Source of the DNA: CBDFNC01 sp965249895
GTDB taxonomy: Bacteria > Pseudomonadota > Gammaproteobacteria > Enterobacterales > CBDFNC01
Length of the DNA stretch: 64,000 nt
Assembly: GCA_965249895.1 (NCBI GenBank)
Contig: CBDFNC010000001.1
Coordinates: 1,178,001-1,242,000, forward strand
Reading direction: 5' to 3'
This document shows, piece after piece, positions 8,324-18,202 of this stretch (its first letter is position 1; every line of letters starts with the position of its first letter). The notes beneath the pieces are model-generated. The model made no database searches. It saw only the letters and a program-made list of their open reading frames with translations, and was not told the DNA's origin. A program made the translations under genes and the position numbers.

Positions 8324-9910
8324 TTGCTTACAACTGCGAATATCACCATGCAATTTGGCGCCAAGCCATTATTTGAAAACGTCTCAGTAAAGTTTGGCGA
8401 CGGTAACCGTTATGGTCTAATCGGCGCCAATGGCTGTGGTAAATCTACCTTTATGAAGATCTTAGGTGGCGACCTGGAGCCGAGTGCCGGTAATGTCTCC
8501 AAAGATCCTAACGAGCGTATTGGTAAGTTGAAACAGGATCAGTTTGCCTATGAACAATACAGTGTTATCGACACTGTGGTCATGGGGCACAATGAACTGT
8601 GGGCAGTGAAGTCAGAGCGTGATGCAATTTATGCGAAGGCTGACATGACCGATGAAGACGGTATTCGTGCCGGTGACTTAGAAGCTGAGTTTGCCGAGAT
8701 GGATGGTTATACAGCCGAATCACGAGCGGGCGAATTGCTGCTGGGTGTTGGCATTCCGGTTGAACAACATTATGGCCCCATGAGTGAAGTGGCACCCGGT
8801 TGGAAACTACGTGTGTTGCTGGCCCAGGCTTTGTTCTCTGAGCCAGACATCATGTTACTCGACGAACCGACCAACAACCTGGATATCAGTACCATCCGTT
8901 GGCTGGAAGATGTGTTAAAAGAACGCAACTGCACCATGATCATCATCTCTCACGATCGCCATTTCCTAAACAGTGTGTGCACTCACATGGCTGATCTGGA
9001 TTACGGTGAATTACGTTTGTTCTCTGGTAACTACGATGAGTATATGACTGCGGCGACCCAGGCCCGCGAGCGTTTGTTGTCCGATAACGCCAAGAAAAAG
9101 GCGCAGATTTCCGAATTGAAATCCTTTGTCAGCCGTTTCTCTGCCAACGCATCAAAGTCAAAGCAGGCGACCTCTCGCGCCAAGCAGATCGATAAGATCC
9201 AACTGGACGAAGTGAAGCCATCGAGCCGTCAGAATCCGTTTATTCGTTTTGACCAACAGAAAAAGCTGCATCGTCTGGCGCTTGAAGTCACGGGTCTGGG
9301 TAAAAGCTATGACGAAGAGCTCTTTTCCGGCCTGGACCTGATGGTGGAAGTGGGTGAGCGTATTGCCATCATAGGGCCTAACGGAATAGGTAAAACAACC
9401 TTATTGAAGTGTCTGGTTGGGGATACGGAACTAACCGCGGGTAACGTTAAGTGGTCTGAAAATGCAGACATTGGTTATTATGCTCAGGATCACGCCGCAG
9501 ACTTCGAACAAGATCAACTTTTGTTTGACTGGATGAGCCAGTGGAAAAATGAAGGTGATGACGAACAGGCTATTCGCAGTATCTTGGGTCGCTTACTGTT
9601 TTCACAAGATGATATTAAAAAGTCAGTTAAGGTGATCTCGGGTGGTGAGCAAGGTCGTATGTTGTTTGGTAAGCTGATCATGCAAGGCCCAAACATCATG
9701 CTGATGGATGAACCCACCAACCACCTGGATATGGAGTCCATTGAATCTCTTAACCTGGCGCTGGAAAACTACCCGGGCACCTTAATATTTGTCAGTCATG
9801 ACCGGGAGTTTGTATCTTCTCTGGCGACCCGTATTATCGAGATGACACCAAGCGGTATCGTTGATTTCCGCGGTAGCTACGACGAGTACCTGCGTAGCCA
9901 GGGCGTGTAG
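8324..9910 (+). CDS. ybiT: ABC-F family ATPase YbiT
   Basis: Soluble tandem ABC ATPase of the ABC-F family, which binds ribosomes and tunes translation. It matches E. coli YbiT almost end to end in length (528 residues) and in sequence from LTTANITMQFGAKPLFENV to the C-terminal EYLRSQGV. The first ATPase has Walker A GANGCGKS (residues 34-41) and Walker B LLDEPTNNLD; the second has GPNGIGKTT, the signature ISGGEQGRM and LMDEPTNHLD. The linker between domains is the charged P-site interaction region. The start is TTG at 8324, aligning with the E. coli start; a stop just upstream in frame rules out longer versions. An intrinsic terminator follows. Confidence 0.95.
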   Translation: MLTTANITMQFGAKPLFENVSVKFGDGNRYGLIGANGCGKSTFMKILGGDLEPSAGNVSKDPNERIGKLKQDQFAYEQYSVIDTVVMGHNELWAVKSERDAIYAKADMTDEDGIRAGDLEAEFAEMDGYTAESRAGELLLGVGIPVEQHYGPMSEVAPGWKLRVLLAQALFSEPDIMLLDEPTNNLDISTIRWLEDVLKERNCTMIIISHDRHFLNSVCTHMADLDYGELRLFSGNYDEYMTAATQARERLLSDNAKKKAQISELKSFVSRFSANASKSKQATSRAKQIDKIQLDEVKPSSRQNPFIRFDQQKKLHRLALEVTGLGKSYDEELFSGLDLMVEVGERIAIIGPNGIGKTTLLKCLVGDTELTAGNVKWSENADIGYYAQDHAADFEQDQLLFDWMSQWKNEGDDEQAIRSILGRLLFSQDDIKKSVKVISGGEQGRMLFGKLIMQGPNIMLMDEPTNHLDMESIESLNLALENYPGTLIFVSHDREFVSSLATRIIEMTPSGIVDFRGSYDEYLRSQGV

Positions 9911-9937
9911 TTACACTAACCTGTGATATAAGACCTT

Positions 9938-9967
9938 AAAAATACCCGCCTTGAGCGGGTATTTTTT
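9938..9967 (+). terminator. Intrinsic terminator of ybiT
   Basis: AAAAATACCCGC pairs with GCGGGTATTTTT around a CTTGA loop, followed by a T-run, 28 bases after the ybiT stop. It is a textbook rho-independent terminator. The remaining 200 bases to the PLD gene end hold nothing I can identify. Confidence 0.92.
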
Positions 9968-10167
9968 CGTTTTTTCATTGAGCTGGTTCGCATAAATAAA
10001 GCCAGATCATAAATTCATGATGATAGCTTACCACTTGGGTGGATATTAATTACCGTCCAATACCGCTTCATGGAGAGTTCAGTATAAGGTTTTGTTACCC
10101 TCTCACCCCATGTGGCTGGCTCATTAGAATAAAACAAGAAAGCCAATCCAGCTAAGTTAGTCTGAAT

Positions 10168-10854
10168 CTATCTCAAGCAGCTCCACAGGCGCTCAAACTC
10201 TCGACTGAACTTTCCAAGCAAATCTTTGTTGTCGGTCACCAGGATATTTTCCTGGTTATATTTGCTGGCGCTGCGGGTCCAGTTAAACGAGCCGTTAAGC
10301 AGTTGTTTACCATCGAAGATTGCAAACTTGTGGTGCATATGGGCATCGGTTCTGTCCACCACAACCGGCACCCCTTTTTCAGTCAGAGCATATACGTCTG
10401 AGCCTTTGTCATTACGTTTATCATTGTCGCTGATAATACGTACATTCACTCCACGCTGGTGGGCGCTGAACAAGGCGTCGGATAGCTGGTTATCGGAAAT
10501 GGTAAATACGCACACGTCGATGCTGTTATGGGCGTTATTACACAGGCTGAGGATCCGTTGCTGGCAATCAGTGCCCGGACTAAAGCAGGCGTCAGCATCC
10601 ACGCTTTCGGTAGCCGAGTTTTTATCCAGGGTTTTAACCAGGTTTTCCAGCCACTTGATGGCGCGAAACTGCTCTTCGCTAAAGTCTCCCTGCTCCAGCA
10701 AGAGTGAAAAGGCCCGGTTGCGGACAAAACTTATCTTATCTCTCTGGCCACTTAAGTTTTGGCCAAGCTCTGCTACCGCGACTTTTTCATCCTGAGATAG
10801 TTTCCTGTCTTCAAAGCTGCGAATTAGCAGCTGCTCTATATCACTCTGTTGCAT
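10168..10854 (-). CDS. Phospholipase D-fold nuclease-like protein
   Basis: Protein of 228 residues with a single PLD/HKD motif at the C-terminal side: HMHHKFAIFDGKQLLNGSFN with the conserved H-x-K-x4-D and downstream GSxNW. The region NSIDVCVFTISDN before it is the usual first strand of this fold. Small single-HKD proteins (Nuc type) dimerise to form a phosphodiesterase or nuclease active site. The N-terminal ~100 residues form a separate helical region. There is no signal peptide. Its ATG lies inside the last codons of the large ATPase gene (14-bp overlap), so it is the last gene of the flotillin operon and translationally coupled to the ATPase. Confidence 0.88.
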   Translation of the reverse strand: MQQSDIEQLLIRSFEDRKLSQDEKVAVAELGQNLSGQRDKISFVRNRAFSLLLEQGDFSEEQFRAIKWLENLVKTLDKNSATESVDADACFSPGTDCQQRILSLCNNAHNSIDVCVFTISDNQLSDALFSAHQRGVNVRIISDNDKRNDKGSDVYALTEKGVPVVVDRTDAHMHHKFAIFDGKQLLNGSFNWTRSASKYNQENILVTDNKDLLGKFSREFERLWSCLR

Positions 10855-13800
10855 CGGACTGCTCCTTGTTCAACGATATGCTCAACGATGACTTGCTCTT
10901 GCTGCCAGCGCGCTTAAATCTATATCTGGTTTGGCCCAGGGTATCGTTTATTTCCACCAGGTTAGCGTTAACATCCAGCAGCTGACTCACGGCTTTTAAG
11001 GTGACATCACCATCACCTCCCAGGGTATTGTGTTTAACAAAATCTGCCTTGATTTGCTGCCAGCGTTCGCTTTCCTGCTCTGTTTTATTGCCGCGAATTT
11101 CCGCCAGCTTTAACAGGTTTTCTTCGGCGTTGGCCCCCAGCATCTGAGCTTCTCCCAAATAATGGTCCGCAATCAGCTGCATCAACTCCTCCTGGTTCAT
11201 CACAGAGGAGACTTTTTCCGCCATCTTGTTCATATTGCGATAGCTACCCTGGAGCTTAAAGGGGGGCTCGGTGCGATATTTATCCGCCTGAGCGGCGGAG
11301 GCTATGTAGGCCAGGTTAACGCCAAGCACCACACTTTGGATCTCCAGCAATTTCTGTAATACACCTGTGACTTCGTTGAGCTCGGCTGCGCTGTAGCCAT
11401 ATTCCATTTCACTGGAGTCCACCTGGCCACCTTTGGCGATATCCACCAGTTTGTAGAAGTCGTCCTGTGAGCGAGTGGCCAGGGGGGCCAGCACCGCATT
11501 GGAAGTCATGGCGTTTTCCAGGTAGCTAAGGGCAAAGGCTTCATCCATACCCCCTAAGATATCCCCCAGGTTATATATATCGGCGCGGTTGGCGAGCATA
11601 TCGGGGATCTGAAATGATTCCCCGGATTCCGTATAGGGGTTACCTGCCATTACCACGCAGAACTTTTTACCCCGCAAATCATAGGTCTTGGGTTGGCCCT
11701 GCCAGATCCCCTCGATACGACGGGTGCCGTCACACAGGGAGATGAACTTTTGTAAAAACTCAGGGTTGGTGTGCTGAATGTCATCCAGGTAGAGCATGAC
11801 ATTGTTGCTCATTTCCAGTCCCAGATTTAACTTGATAAGCTCCGAGCGGGCGGTGGCATTTGGCGCCTGCTCGGGATCCAGTGAGTCTACTTCGTGACCT
11901 ATGGAGGGGCAGTTTATTTTCATAAAAATCAGCCCCAGGCGACTGGCCACATATTCCATCAGAGTGGTTTTACCGTACCCGGGAGGTGAGATCATCATCA
12001 ACAAACCCATCAAATCGGTGCGTTTGCTGTCGCCTACCGTGCCCATTTGTTTTGCCAGGTTGTCCCCTATCAGTGGCAAATAAGCGTCGTTGATCAACTT
12101 GTTACGCACAAAAGAGGAGAGGGGACGGGCCTTAAACTCTTCCAGTCTTAGTCCTGCTTTTTGCCTGCTAGTGACATCATGGCGTACCTGCAAGAAGCGT
12201 CGGTAATCTGGCAATACTTGCTGCTGGTGGCTTTCAAGGCGAAGCAAAAATTCGTCCAGGGACAGGGTCATGCTGCGGTCGTGGATCCGCTGATGGCTGC
12301 CCATCAGGCCGTTTACCTTCACTTCCAGCTCTACATCACATACCCGCCTGCTCAGTCTGCCCTCGCCGTTTATCAACGAAATAGCTTCGGGGATATAAGT
12401 GGTTAGCTGCTCCAGTTGTTGGTGGCTAGCGAGGGCCGACAGCCAGGCCTGGGTCAGGGACCAGCGGGCGCCGATTTGTCCCTTCAGTTTTTCCAGGGTG
12501 GCTTGATAGGAGTTCCAGGACTCCATATCCATCGCCCGTTTCAGCTCCTGGGCCAGCCGATCTGCGTATTTACTGGTGGAGAATACTATTGGGTCTTTGG
12601 CAAGCTCCAATACCAGGTAACTGGCCGCCAGCTTCACCTCTGTCTCGCTCAGGGGAAGTTCAAACTGCTCAACGAACTCGCTAAGGGCCGTGGTTATTTC
12701 ATTCTCCAGCAATAACCTGGCGTTGCTGGAATTAAACAGGGCTTGCATGCGTAGTGCCGACTTAGCCCTTTCAATCCAGCTTTGCTGTTTAGGGGCTTGC
12801 TGACGGTTGGCCCAGTAAATGGCGGCAAATCCCCGGCACAAGGGCGGGAATTTCAGCACATCGGCGCTTCCCAGGGTGGGGAGCAGCTTTTTCAGGATAA
12901 GGGTTGCGTCGAAGTCGTGAATGCCGCGCTCATAACCTTCCTTATATCGGGGGGATGCGAAGTTTTTCACCAGTTCGTCGAGGGCCTGTTCATCACTGGC
13001 TGCCAGACGTAAAACCTCCATGGTTAAATCCTGCTCACCGGCTTGCGCCGCATCCAGGATCTGTTTCACCAGATATTCCGCGCGATATACGGTTTCTGTT
13101 TCCGACTCTATGGTTTGTTGCCAGTAAGGTTTTAGCTGGTTTAGTGCGGGATCTGTAGCGACTTCAAAAAAATCGGTGCCGGTTAAGTGGAACATCAGTT
13201 TATCCTGGCGGGGCAGCAGGGTTAGATCCAGTTCCTGGGTGTTGACGTTAAACCTGTGCCTGGGGCCCAGCTTAATGACATTACCACCTTCCTCGAAAAT
13301 TTCGCTCTTATCCCGCAAGGCGCGCACGGCCTGATCTTTACTGGATTTAAGCCGGGCCTCGATATCGTCGGCCTTGACGCTGTCATCCAGCGCCATCAGT
13401 TGCTTGATTAAGTCGTGGAGTTTAAGCACCAGGGCGTCAGAGGCATAAAAGGTGTTAAGCTCATCCGCCTGGTTAAACCTCTGTACTCTGCGGCCAATAC
13501 TCGACAGGATACGATCTGCGGCATCTTTTAATGTACCGGCTTTACGCTGGCGTGCCTCCACCATACGCTGGCGATGGGTCTCAAAGGTTTCCACCACCTC
13601 TTCACGCTTGCCGAGAATATCGCTAAGGAACTGCTCCTGGTCGCTGAACTGGCTTTCCAGCTCTTCCAGTTGCACCAGCAGACGAGACAATTGATCATCG
13701 CTTTTTTCGGGTGTGGTGGCCAGGCCCAAGGCATTGGTGATGCTTTGGCTGAATAATTTAAACTGGGCAGAAAATTGTGCCAGTGCTTCCTTGCTGCCCA

Positions 13801-15853
13801 GGGATTGCTGCTTATGTTTAGCGTTGGCCTTGCTCTGGTTCAGTCGACCGTATATTTGTGAAATAGTATCGATAATACGGGTTCGCACAGTGGCGTCATG
13901 CACCTTAAGGGTAGCCATCAGCTCTGACAGCAGGTCCAGACCGGCGGACATGCTCTCCAGTTGCTCTTCTACTGGTGTCAGCTCGGCTACCGTGGTGACT
14001 TTCTCCTGTTCACGATTGAGTGACTGTAGTTTTTTATCATAGGGCGCCAGGGACTTCTCATCCGCAAGGAAGTGCACGGTTTTCTGGCTTAACTCGTCTT
14101 CCTGCTCCGCCAGCGTAGCCTCCATGACCTGCACTTTGACCGTGTCCATATAACGCATGGATTTAATGGTCAGCAGGTGGCCACGTTGTTTACGTAACGA
14201 GTCCAGACCTTCCACAAACTGCTCCGGCTTTTGCCAGCTGTCCGGACGCAGGCTTGCGATAATCTGGCTTTGTTGGGTTTGCGCCTGCGCCAATGCCTCT
14301 TCAGACTGGCTACGGATGGTTTCAACCTTTTCGAATTCATCCAGTACCAGCTCGGCGGTTTCCGCTACCTGATGCAGCAGTTTTTCGATGCCGCCGACCT
14401 GTTTGGCACCCATCCAATGGTAGGCGTCAAACATTCGACCGACCCGCTTGATCAGCTCCCCATAAAGTTTGCTGGACACTTGTTGATTGCCGATCATCTT
14501 AACTATGCTGTACAGCTCGGAAATACCCCGCACCAATTCGGCATTGCCAATTTTACCGTAGAAGGAGGTTTTAGTGGGCTGCTCGCTGGCAAATTCATCG
14601 GAGCAATAGGGGGTTTGCCAGATCTGCATAGGGTGAACCCGGGTAGGTTCGCTTTCCGCATAAAACAGCACTAAACGGCCGTCGTCCATATTGGCAAAGC
14701 CATGGCCAAACAAGGGATTGTCCAGGGCTTTATTCACCAGGTTATAGGAATAAAGGGCGACCTTACCTTCGACGGGTTCGTAAAAGGCGTACAGTACGTC
14801 TTCCCCATTGGGGCTTCTGGTGGTTCTTTTGTATTCCAGACCACTGATATCGTCATCGAAGGTTTTGTACTCGCCGCTTTGCAGGTAATAGCCACCAGGG
14901 AAGATAATGCCGTGGTTTTCAGGTAGTTGAATGCAGGAGTTGCCGATATTATCGATTCGCACCACGGCTTCGGTGTTTTTATTAAATACCAGGTAGCGCC
15001 ACTGCTCTTCACGATAGGGGAGAATTTTTAATAAGATTAATGCGCCGATCTCTGCAAAATAGAACTTGGCGTCATCCAGGGATTGGTTGTCATCAGAAAC
15101 TGCTTCGCTGTATATACCCAGGCCGGAGCCGGTATTATTCTCCACCTTGATAGTCAGGTCGCCTTGGGTGGTTTCCACAAACAAGGTGTCGAGAATATTC
15201 ATATGGGGGAAGCGACCGCTTACTTCGTTTTCCCGGCTACATTCGGTCCACTCGAAATCGGTTTGGGGCGGTGGTTGTAGATCCCTGTCACCCCGGTTGT
15301 CCATATAGTCGAGGGTAAGACCGTCGCTATTGATACTCCAGCGGAACACCCGAATATCACTGAGGTTTTTACCTATTTGGAAACTGGCCAGCAGCTTGCC
15401 ACCTCGTACAGTCAGGCGCAGCAGTTTAGTTTCTTTGTAATAGGTGTACAGTTCGATAAAGTCTTGCTCGAACCTGGGGTCTTTTAGGAAGGTATCCGCC
15501 AGCTCCAGGGCTCGAACTTCATACCCTTCATCTGTTTGGTCCAGCCGGTAGAGGGCAAATACATCCTCCAGCTGAGTTTCTTTTTTTAAGCCGAGAAAAA
15601 CGTTGTAACCAAACAGCAGATAGTTACCGGCACAGACGATATCTCGCGCAATACAATTGTTTTCGGTTCGCACCCGTACTCTGCCGAGTACCTGCATTTC
15701 CGCCCGGCCAAACTCGCTTAACCGCACCTGGTTTAAGGCGTTGGTTTTCTGCTCCAGCTCCTGGCTTTGTTGGTTTAAGCGATTGCGTATAACTTGATAG
15801 GCTCCGCCTGAGGCGACGGCTTCTGAATCCTGGCTTGATGACTCTTCCAGCAT
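10841..15853 (-). CDS. Giant DUF3686-type AAA ATPase
   Basis: Protein of 1670 residues. The N-terminal ~450 residues (RVRTENNCIARDIVCAGNYL, YNVFLGLKKETQLEDVFALY) resemble the DUF3686 region found fused to AAA modules and often annotated 'DNA repair ATPase'. The middle (about 480-900) is mostly long helices and probable coiled coil. The C-terminal part is a MoxR/dynein-like AAA module: Walker A SPPGYGKTTL (near 1290), Walker B MLYLDDIQH (near 1352), then VVMAGNPYTES as a sensor-1 region. There are no membrane segments. RBS AAGGAA precedes the ATG. It lies 74 bases after the flotillin gene and overlaps the PLD gene, so the product probably works with a flotillin membrane platform. The exact role is unknown. 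Confidence 0.85.
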   Translation of the reverse strand: MLEESSSQDSEAVASGGAYQVIRNRLNQQSQELEQKTNALNQVRLSEFGRAEMQVLGRVRVRTENNCIARDIVCAGNYLLFGYNVFLGLKKETQLEDVFALYRLDQTDEGYEVRALELADTFLKDPRFEQDFIELYTYYKETKLLRLTVRGGKLLASFQIGKNLSDIRVFRWSINSDGLTLDYMDNRGDRDLQPPPQTDFEWTECSRENEVSGRFPHMNILDTLFVETTQGDLTIKVENNTGSGLGIYSEAVSDDNQSLDDAKFYFAEIGALILLKILPYREEQWRYLVFNKNTEAVVRIDNIGNSCIQLPENHGIIFPGGYYLQSGEYKTFDDDISGLEYKRTTRSPNGEDVLYAFYEPVEGKVALYSYNLVNKALDNPLFGHGFANMDDGRLVLFYAESEPTRVHPMQIWQTPYCSDEFASEQPTKTSFYGKIGNAELVRGISELYSIVKMIGNQQVSSKLYGELIKRVGRMFDAYHWMGAKQVGGIEKLLHQVAETAELVLDEFEKVETIRSQSEEALAQAQTQQSQIIASLRPDSWQKPEQFVEGLDSLRKQRGHLLTIKSMRYMDTVKVQVMEATLAEQEDELSQKTVHFLADEKSLAPYDKKLQSLNREQEKVTTVAELTPVEEQLESMSAGLDLLSELMATLKVHDATVRTRIIDTISQIYGRLNQSKANAKHKQQSLGSKEALAQFSAQFKLFSQSITNALGLATTPEKSDDQLSRLLVQLEELESQFSDQEQFLSDILGKREEVVETFETHRQRMVEARQRKAGTLKDAADRILSSIGRRVQRFNQADELNTFYASDALVLKLHDLIKQLMALDDSVKADDIEARLKSSKDQAVRALRDKSEIFEEGGNVIKLGPRHRFNVNTQELDLTLLPRQDKLMFHLTGTDFFEVATDPALNQLKPYWQQTIESETETVYRAEYLVKQILDAAQAGEQDLTMEVLRLAASDEQALDELVKNFASPRYKEGYERGIHDFDATLILKKLLPTLGSADVLKFPPLCRGFAAIYWANRQQAPKQQSWIERAKSALRMQALFNSSNARLLLENEITTALSEFVEQFELPLSETEVKLAASYLVLELAKDPIVFSTSKYADRLAQELKRAMDMESWNSYQATLEKLKGQIGARWSLTQAWLSALASHQQLEQLTTYIPEAISLINGEGRLSRRVCDVELEVKVNGLMGSHQRIHDRSMTLSLDEFLLRLESHQQQVLPDYRRFLQVRHDVTSRQKAGLRLEEFKARPLSSFVRNKLINDAYLPLIGDNLAKQMGTVGDSKRTDLMGLLMMISPPGYGKTTLMEYVASRLGLIFMKINCPSIGHEVDSLDPEQAPNATARSELIKLNLGLEMSNNVMLYLDDIQHTNPEFLQKFISLCDGTRRIEGIWQGQPKTYDLRGKKFCVVMAGNPYTESGESFQIPDMLANRADIYNLGDILGGMDEAFALSYLENAMTSNAVLAPLATRSQDDFYKLVDIAKGGQVDSSEMEYGYSAAELNEVTGVLQKLLEIQSVVLGVNLAYIASAAQADKYRTEPPFKLQGSYRNMNKMAEKVSSVMNQEELMQLIADHYLGEAQMLGANAEENLLKLAEIRGNKTEQESERWQQIKADFVKHNTLGGDGDVTLKAVSQLLDVNANLVEINDTLGQTRYRFKRAGSKSKSSLSISLNKEQSDATE

Positions 15854-15927
15854 TGTTCTTCCTTATATCCCGGCAAACTCGGCGCCGAGTTTGCTGGGGT
15901 TAATGGGGTAAAAAGTCAGCTAGCGAA

Positions 15928-18120
15928 TTAGCTGGAAGTGGTTTCACCGTTAAGCTTGGTGGTTTTGCTGTCTTTATCGAGCAGCTCACCTAAGATATCG
16001 GCTGGACTTCTGTCACCTTCTTTACCGCCCAGGAATTTATTTAACATGGCATGTACCGCAGGACTTTTCTCCACCAGGCCATTGATGGACTTACCCACTG
16101 TGAGAGATTTCACCAGGGAATTAAAGTAGTCCCCCTGGCCGCCCACAATATCGATATTGGCGTTTTTCAGTGCTGCAGCCAGGACGTCGGCTTGTTCAAC
16201 GGCAATATGTTTATTGGCTTCGATGGAAAGTACGGCTTGCTCGAACTCTTTTTCCAGTTTCATACGGAACTCTTCGTGTTCGCGAGAATCTGCCGTCATG
16301 GTGGCCATGGCATTAAATTTCTCGATAAGGCCTTCGGCTTCCGCTTTAAACTTGGCGTTAACCACTTCCGCTTGCGCCATACCTTGTTCACGTTCGGCTT
16401 TTGCCTGGGCCAGGCCAATTTGCTCGTCACCGTGAGCCTGCGCCGCTAGTTTCTGCTCCAACACTTTGGCTTGTGCCAGGCCTTGCTCTCTGTCTGCCTT
16501 GGCTTTGGCTAAACCAATTTGCTCATCACCCGTGGCCTGGGCGCTTAGCTTCTCTTCCAGTACCTTAGCTTGAGCAAGACCTTCTTTTTCGTTGGCAATG
16601 GCATGTGCTTCGATAATTTTCGCCTTGGCCAGACCTTGTTGCTCGTCACCCTGAGCCTGAGCCAGCATCTTCTGCTCCAGCACTTTAGCCTCGGCTATCC
16701 CTTGTTTTTCCAGTGCGTCGGCCTGGGCTTCTTTGACGCGGGCATCGGCGAGGCCTGGTGCAGATTGCTCGGCTTCGATACCTTCAGCCATCTTCTTCTT
16801 GGCATCTGCTTGTTTGGCCGCGGCTTCCAGCTCGGCCTGAGCCATAATATTTATTTTTTGCGCCTCGTGCTTGGCTTTGATTTCATCGGCTTCGGCTTGC
16901 TTGACCTGTTTCACAAGCTCTTCTTCCGCATCAGCTTCGGCTTGCAGGACGGTGACTTGCTTGGCCCGTTCGGCTTTTGATATTTCGCGGACTTCTTTAA
17001 TCAGCTCTTCCTCTTCGGCGACGGTTTTTTCAACGGCAATACGTTCACGAATGACATTGGCGATCTCTTTTTTCTCGCCTTCTAGCGCCCGTTCTTTTTC
17101 GATTTCTTGAAGCTCTACCTCGCGTTCGCGGGATACCACTTCCAGATCTTTGGCTCTTTGTACCCGCTCTTGCTCTACGCCGATGGCGCGCTCCCGGCCT
17201 TGCTGTGCCACTTCGATTTCACGCTGCATATTTTCCTGCTGGATGGCGATTTCCTGCTCCGTGGCGATGCGGGCGGTTTCGGATTTTAACCGTTCTTCTT
17301 CTGCTACTTTTTTCGCTTCAGCCTCTTCCCTGGCATTTATGGTGGCGATTTCTCGTTGCTGTTTGGCAAGGGCCTCTTTTTCCTGGCGATCAAGCGCCAG
17401 CAGGTGCTCCTGCGTTTCTACGTCTTTTTTCTTGATGGCGCGCTGCTCATCACGCACCAGGTTATTGGTTTTGATATTTTCCTGGGCGGTGACTTCGGTA
17501 ATCTTACGAATACCTTCGGCATCCATAATATTGTTGGGATCCAGGGCGTTTTTCGGTGTTTGCTCCAGATAATCTATGGCTACGTCTTCCAGCACATAAC
17601 CGTTCAGGTCGTCACCGATAGTCTTGACGATTTCATCACGGAAAAAGGCGCGCTCTTCAAACAGCTGCAGGAAGTTCATTTTCTTGCCCACTGTTTTCAG
17701 TGCTTCGGAAAATTTGGCGTTAAATAGTTCATTCACCGCTGTTTTATCGGAGGCGCGCTCGGCGCCGATAGATTTAGCCACCTGTAACACGTCTTCTGCG
17801 GTTTCGTTTACCCGTAAATAAAAGGCTACTGTAATGTCGGCGCGAATATTATCGGCGCAGATCAGGCCATCATTGCTTCTTCGATCCACTTCCAGGGTGA
17901 TCAGGGAAATACGCATAAACTCTTTCTTGTGAATAATGGGCAGTACCAATGAACCGGTAAACTTCACTTTCGGAGTGGGGGACATGTCATTCACAATCAG
18001 GGCTGTACCCTGAGGGACCTTGGTATAAAAAGCTTTGAATAGTCCGGCTATGCCCAGCAAGACAAGAAAAAAGATGCCAATACCAAAGACGATTGGTAGT
18101 AATGCAGCTACATCTATCAT
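15928..18120 (-). CDS. Flotillin/YqiK family membrane-scaffold protein
   Basis: Protein of 730 residues. One N-terminal membrane segment (residues about 5-28) is followed by an SPFH/band 7 domain (about 35-210; VPQGTALIVNDMSPTPK, LITLEVDRRSNDGLI, NNIMDAEGIRKIT), then a very long charged coiled coil to about 620, and a C-terminal region. Flotillins organise lipid domains and assemble in rings. About residues 480-585 contain three similar repeats with the core AKVLEQK..AQA.GDEQ.GLA, two of them 33 residues long. It is longer than E. coli YqiK (about 550) mainly through this coiled coil. It lies between the NfeD/YqiJ-like gene and the DUF3686 ATPase gene, with AAAGGA before the ATG. Confidence 0.92.
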   Translation of the reverse strand: MIDVAALLPIVFGIGIFFLVLLGIAGLFKAFYTKVPQGTALIVNDMSPTPKVKFTGSLVLPIIHKKEFMRISLITLEVDRRSNDGLICADNIRADITVAFYLRVNETAEDVLQVAKSIGAERASDKTAVNELFNAKFSEALKTVGKKMNFLQLFEERAFFRDEIVKTIGDDLNGYVLEDVAIDYLEQTPKNALDPNNIMDAEGIRKITEVTAQENIKTNNLVRDEQRAIKKKDVETQEHLLALDRQEKEALAKQQREIATINAREEAEAKKVAEEERLKSETARIATEQEIAIQQENMQREIEVAQQGRERAIGVEQERVQRAKDLEVVSREREVELQEIEKERALEGEKKEIANVIRERIAVEKTVAEEEELIKEVREISKAERAKQVTVLQAEADAEEELVKQVKQAEADEIKAKHEAQKINIMAQAELEAAAKQADAKKKMAEGIEAEQSAPGLADARVKEAQADALEKQGIAEAKVLEQKMLAQAQGDEQQGLAKAKIIEAHAIANEKEGLAQAKVLEEKLSAQATGDEQIGLAKAKADREQGLAQAKVLEQKLAAQAHGDEQIGLAQAKAEREQGMAQAEVVNAKFKAEAEGLIEKFNAMATMTADSREHEEFRMKLEKEFEQAVLSIEANKHIAVEQADVLAAALKNANIDIVGGQGDYFNSLVKSLTVGKSINGLVEKSPAVHAMLNKFLGGKEGDRSPADILGELLDKDSKTTKLNGETTSS

Positions 18121-18202
18121 GTGTAAAATCCTTTATTTTTAAATCGTCGAAGGGCGTATTGCCCATAGTCTTTGTGCTGACAGTTATTGTTATTTGGTAG
18201 TT

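Noticed and set aside
10226..10795. 189-codon plus-strand frame inside the PLD gene
   Set aside because: It is antisense to a gene with clear PLD motifs and shows the serine/leucine-rich composition of a shadow frame.
13452..14674. Several plus-strand frames inside the giant ATPase gene
   Set aside because: They lie opposite long helical coding sequence and have no independent support.
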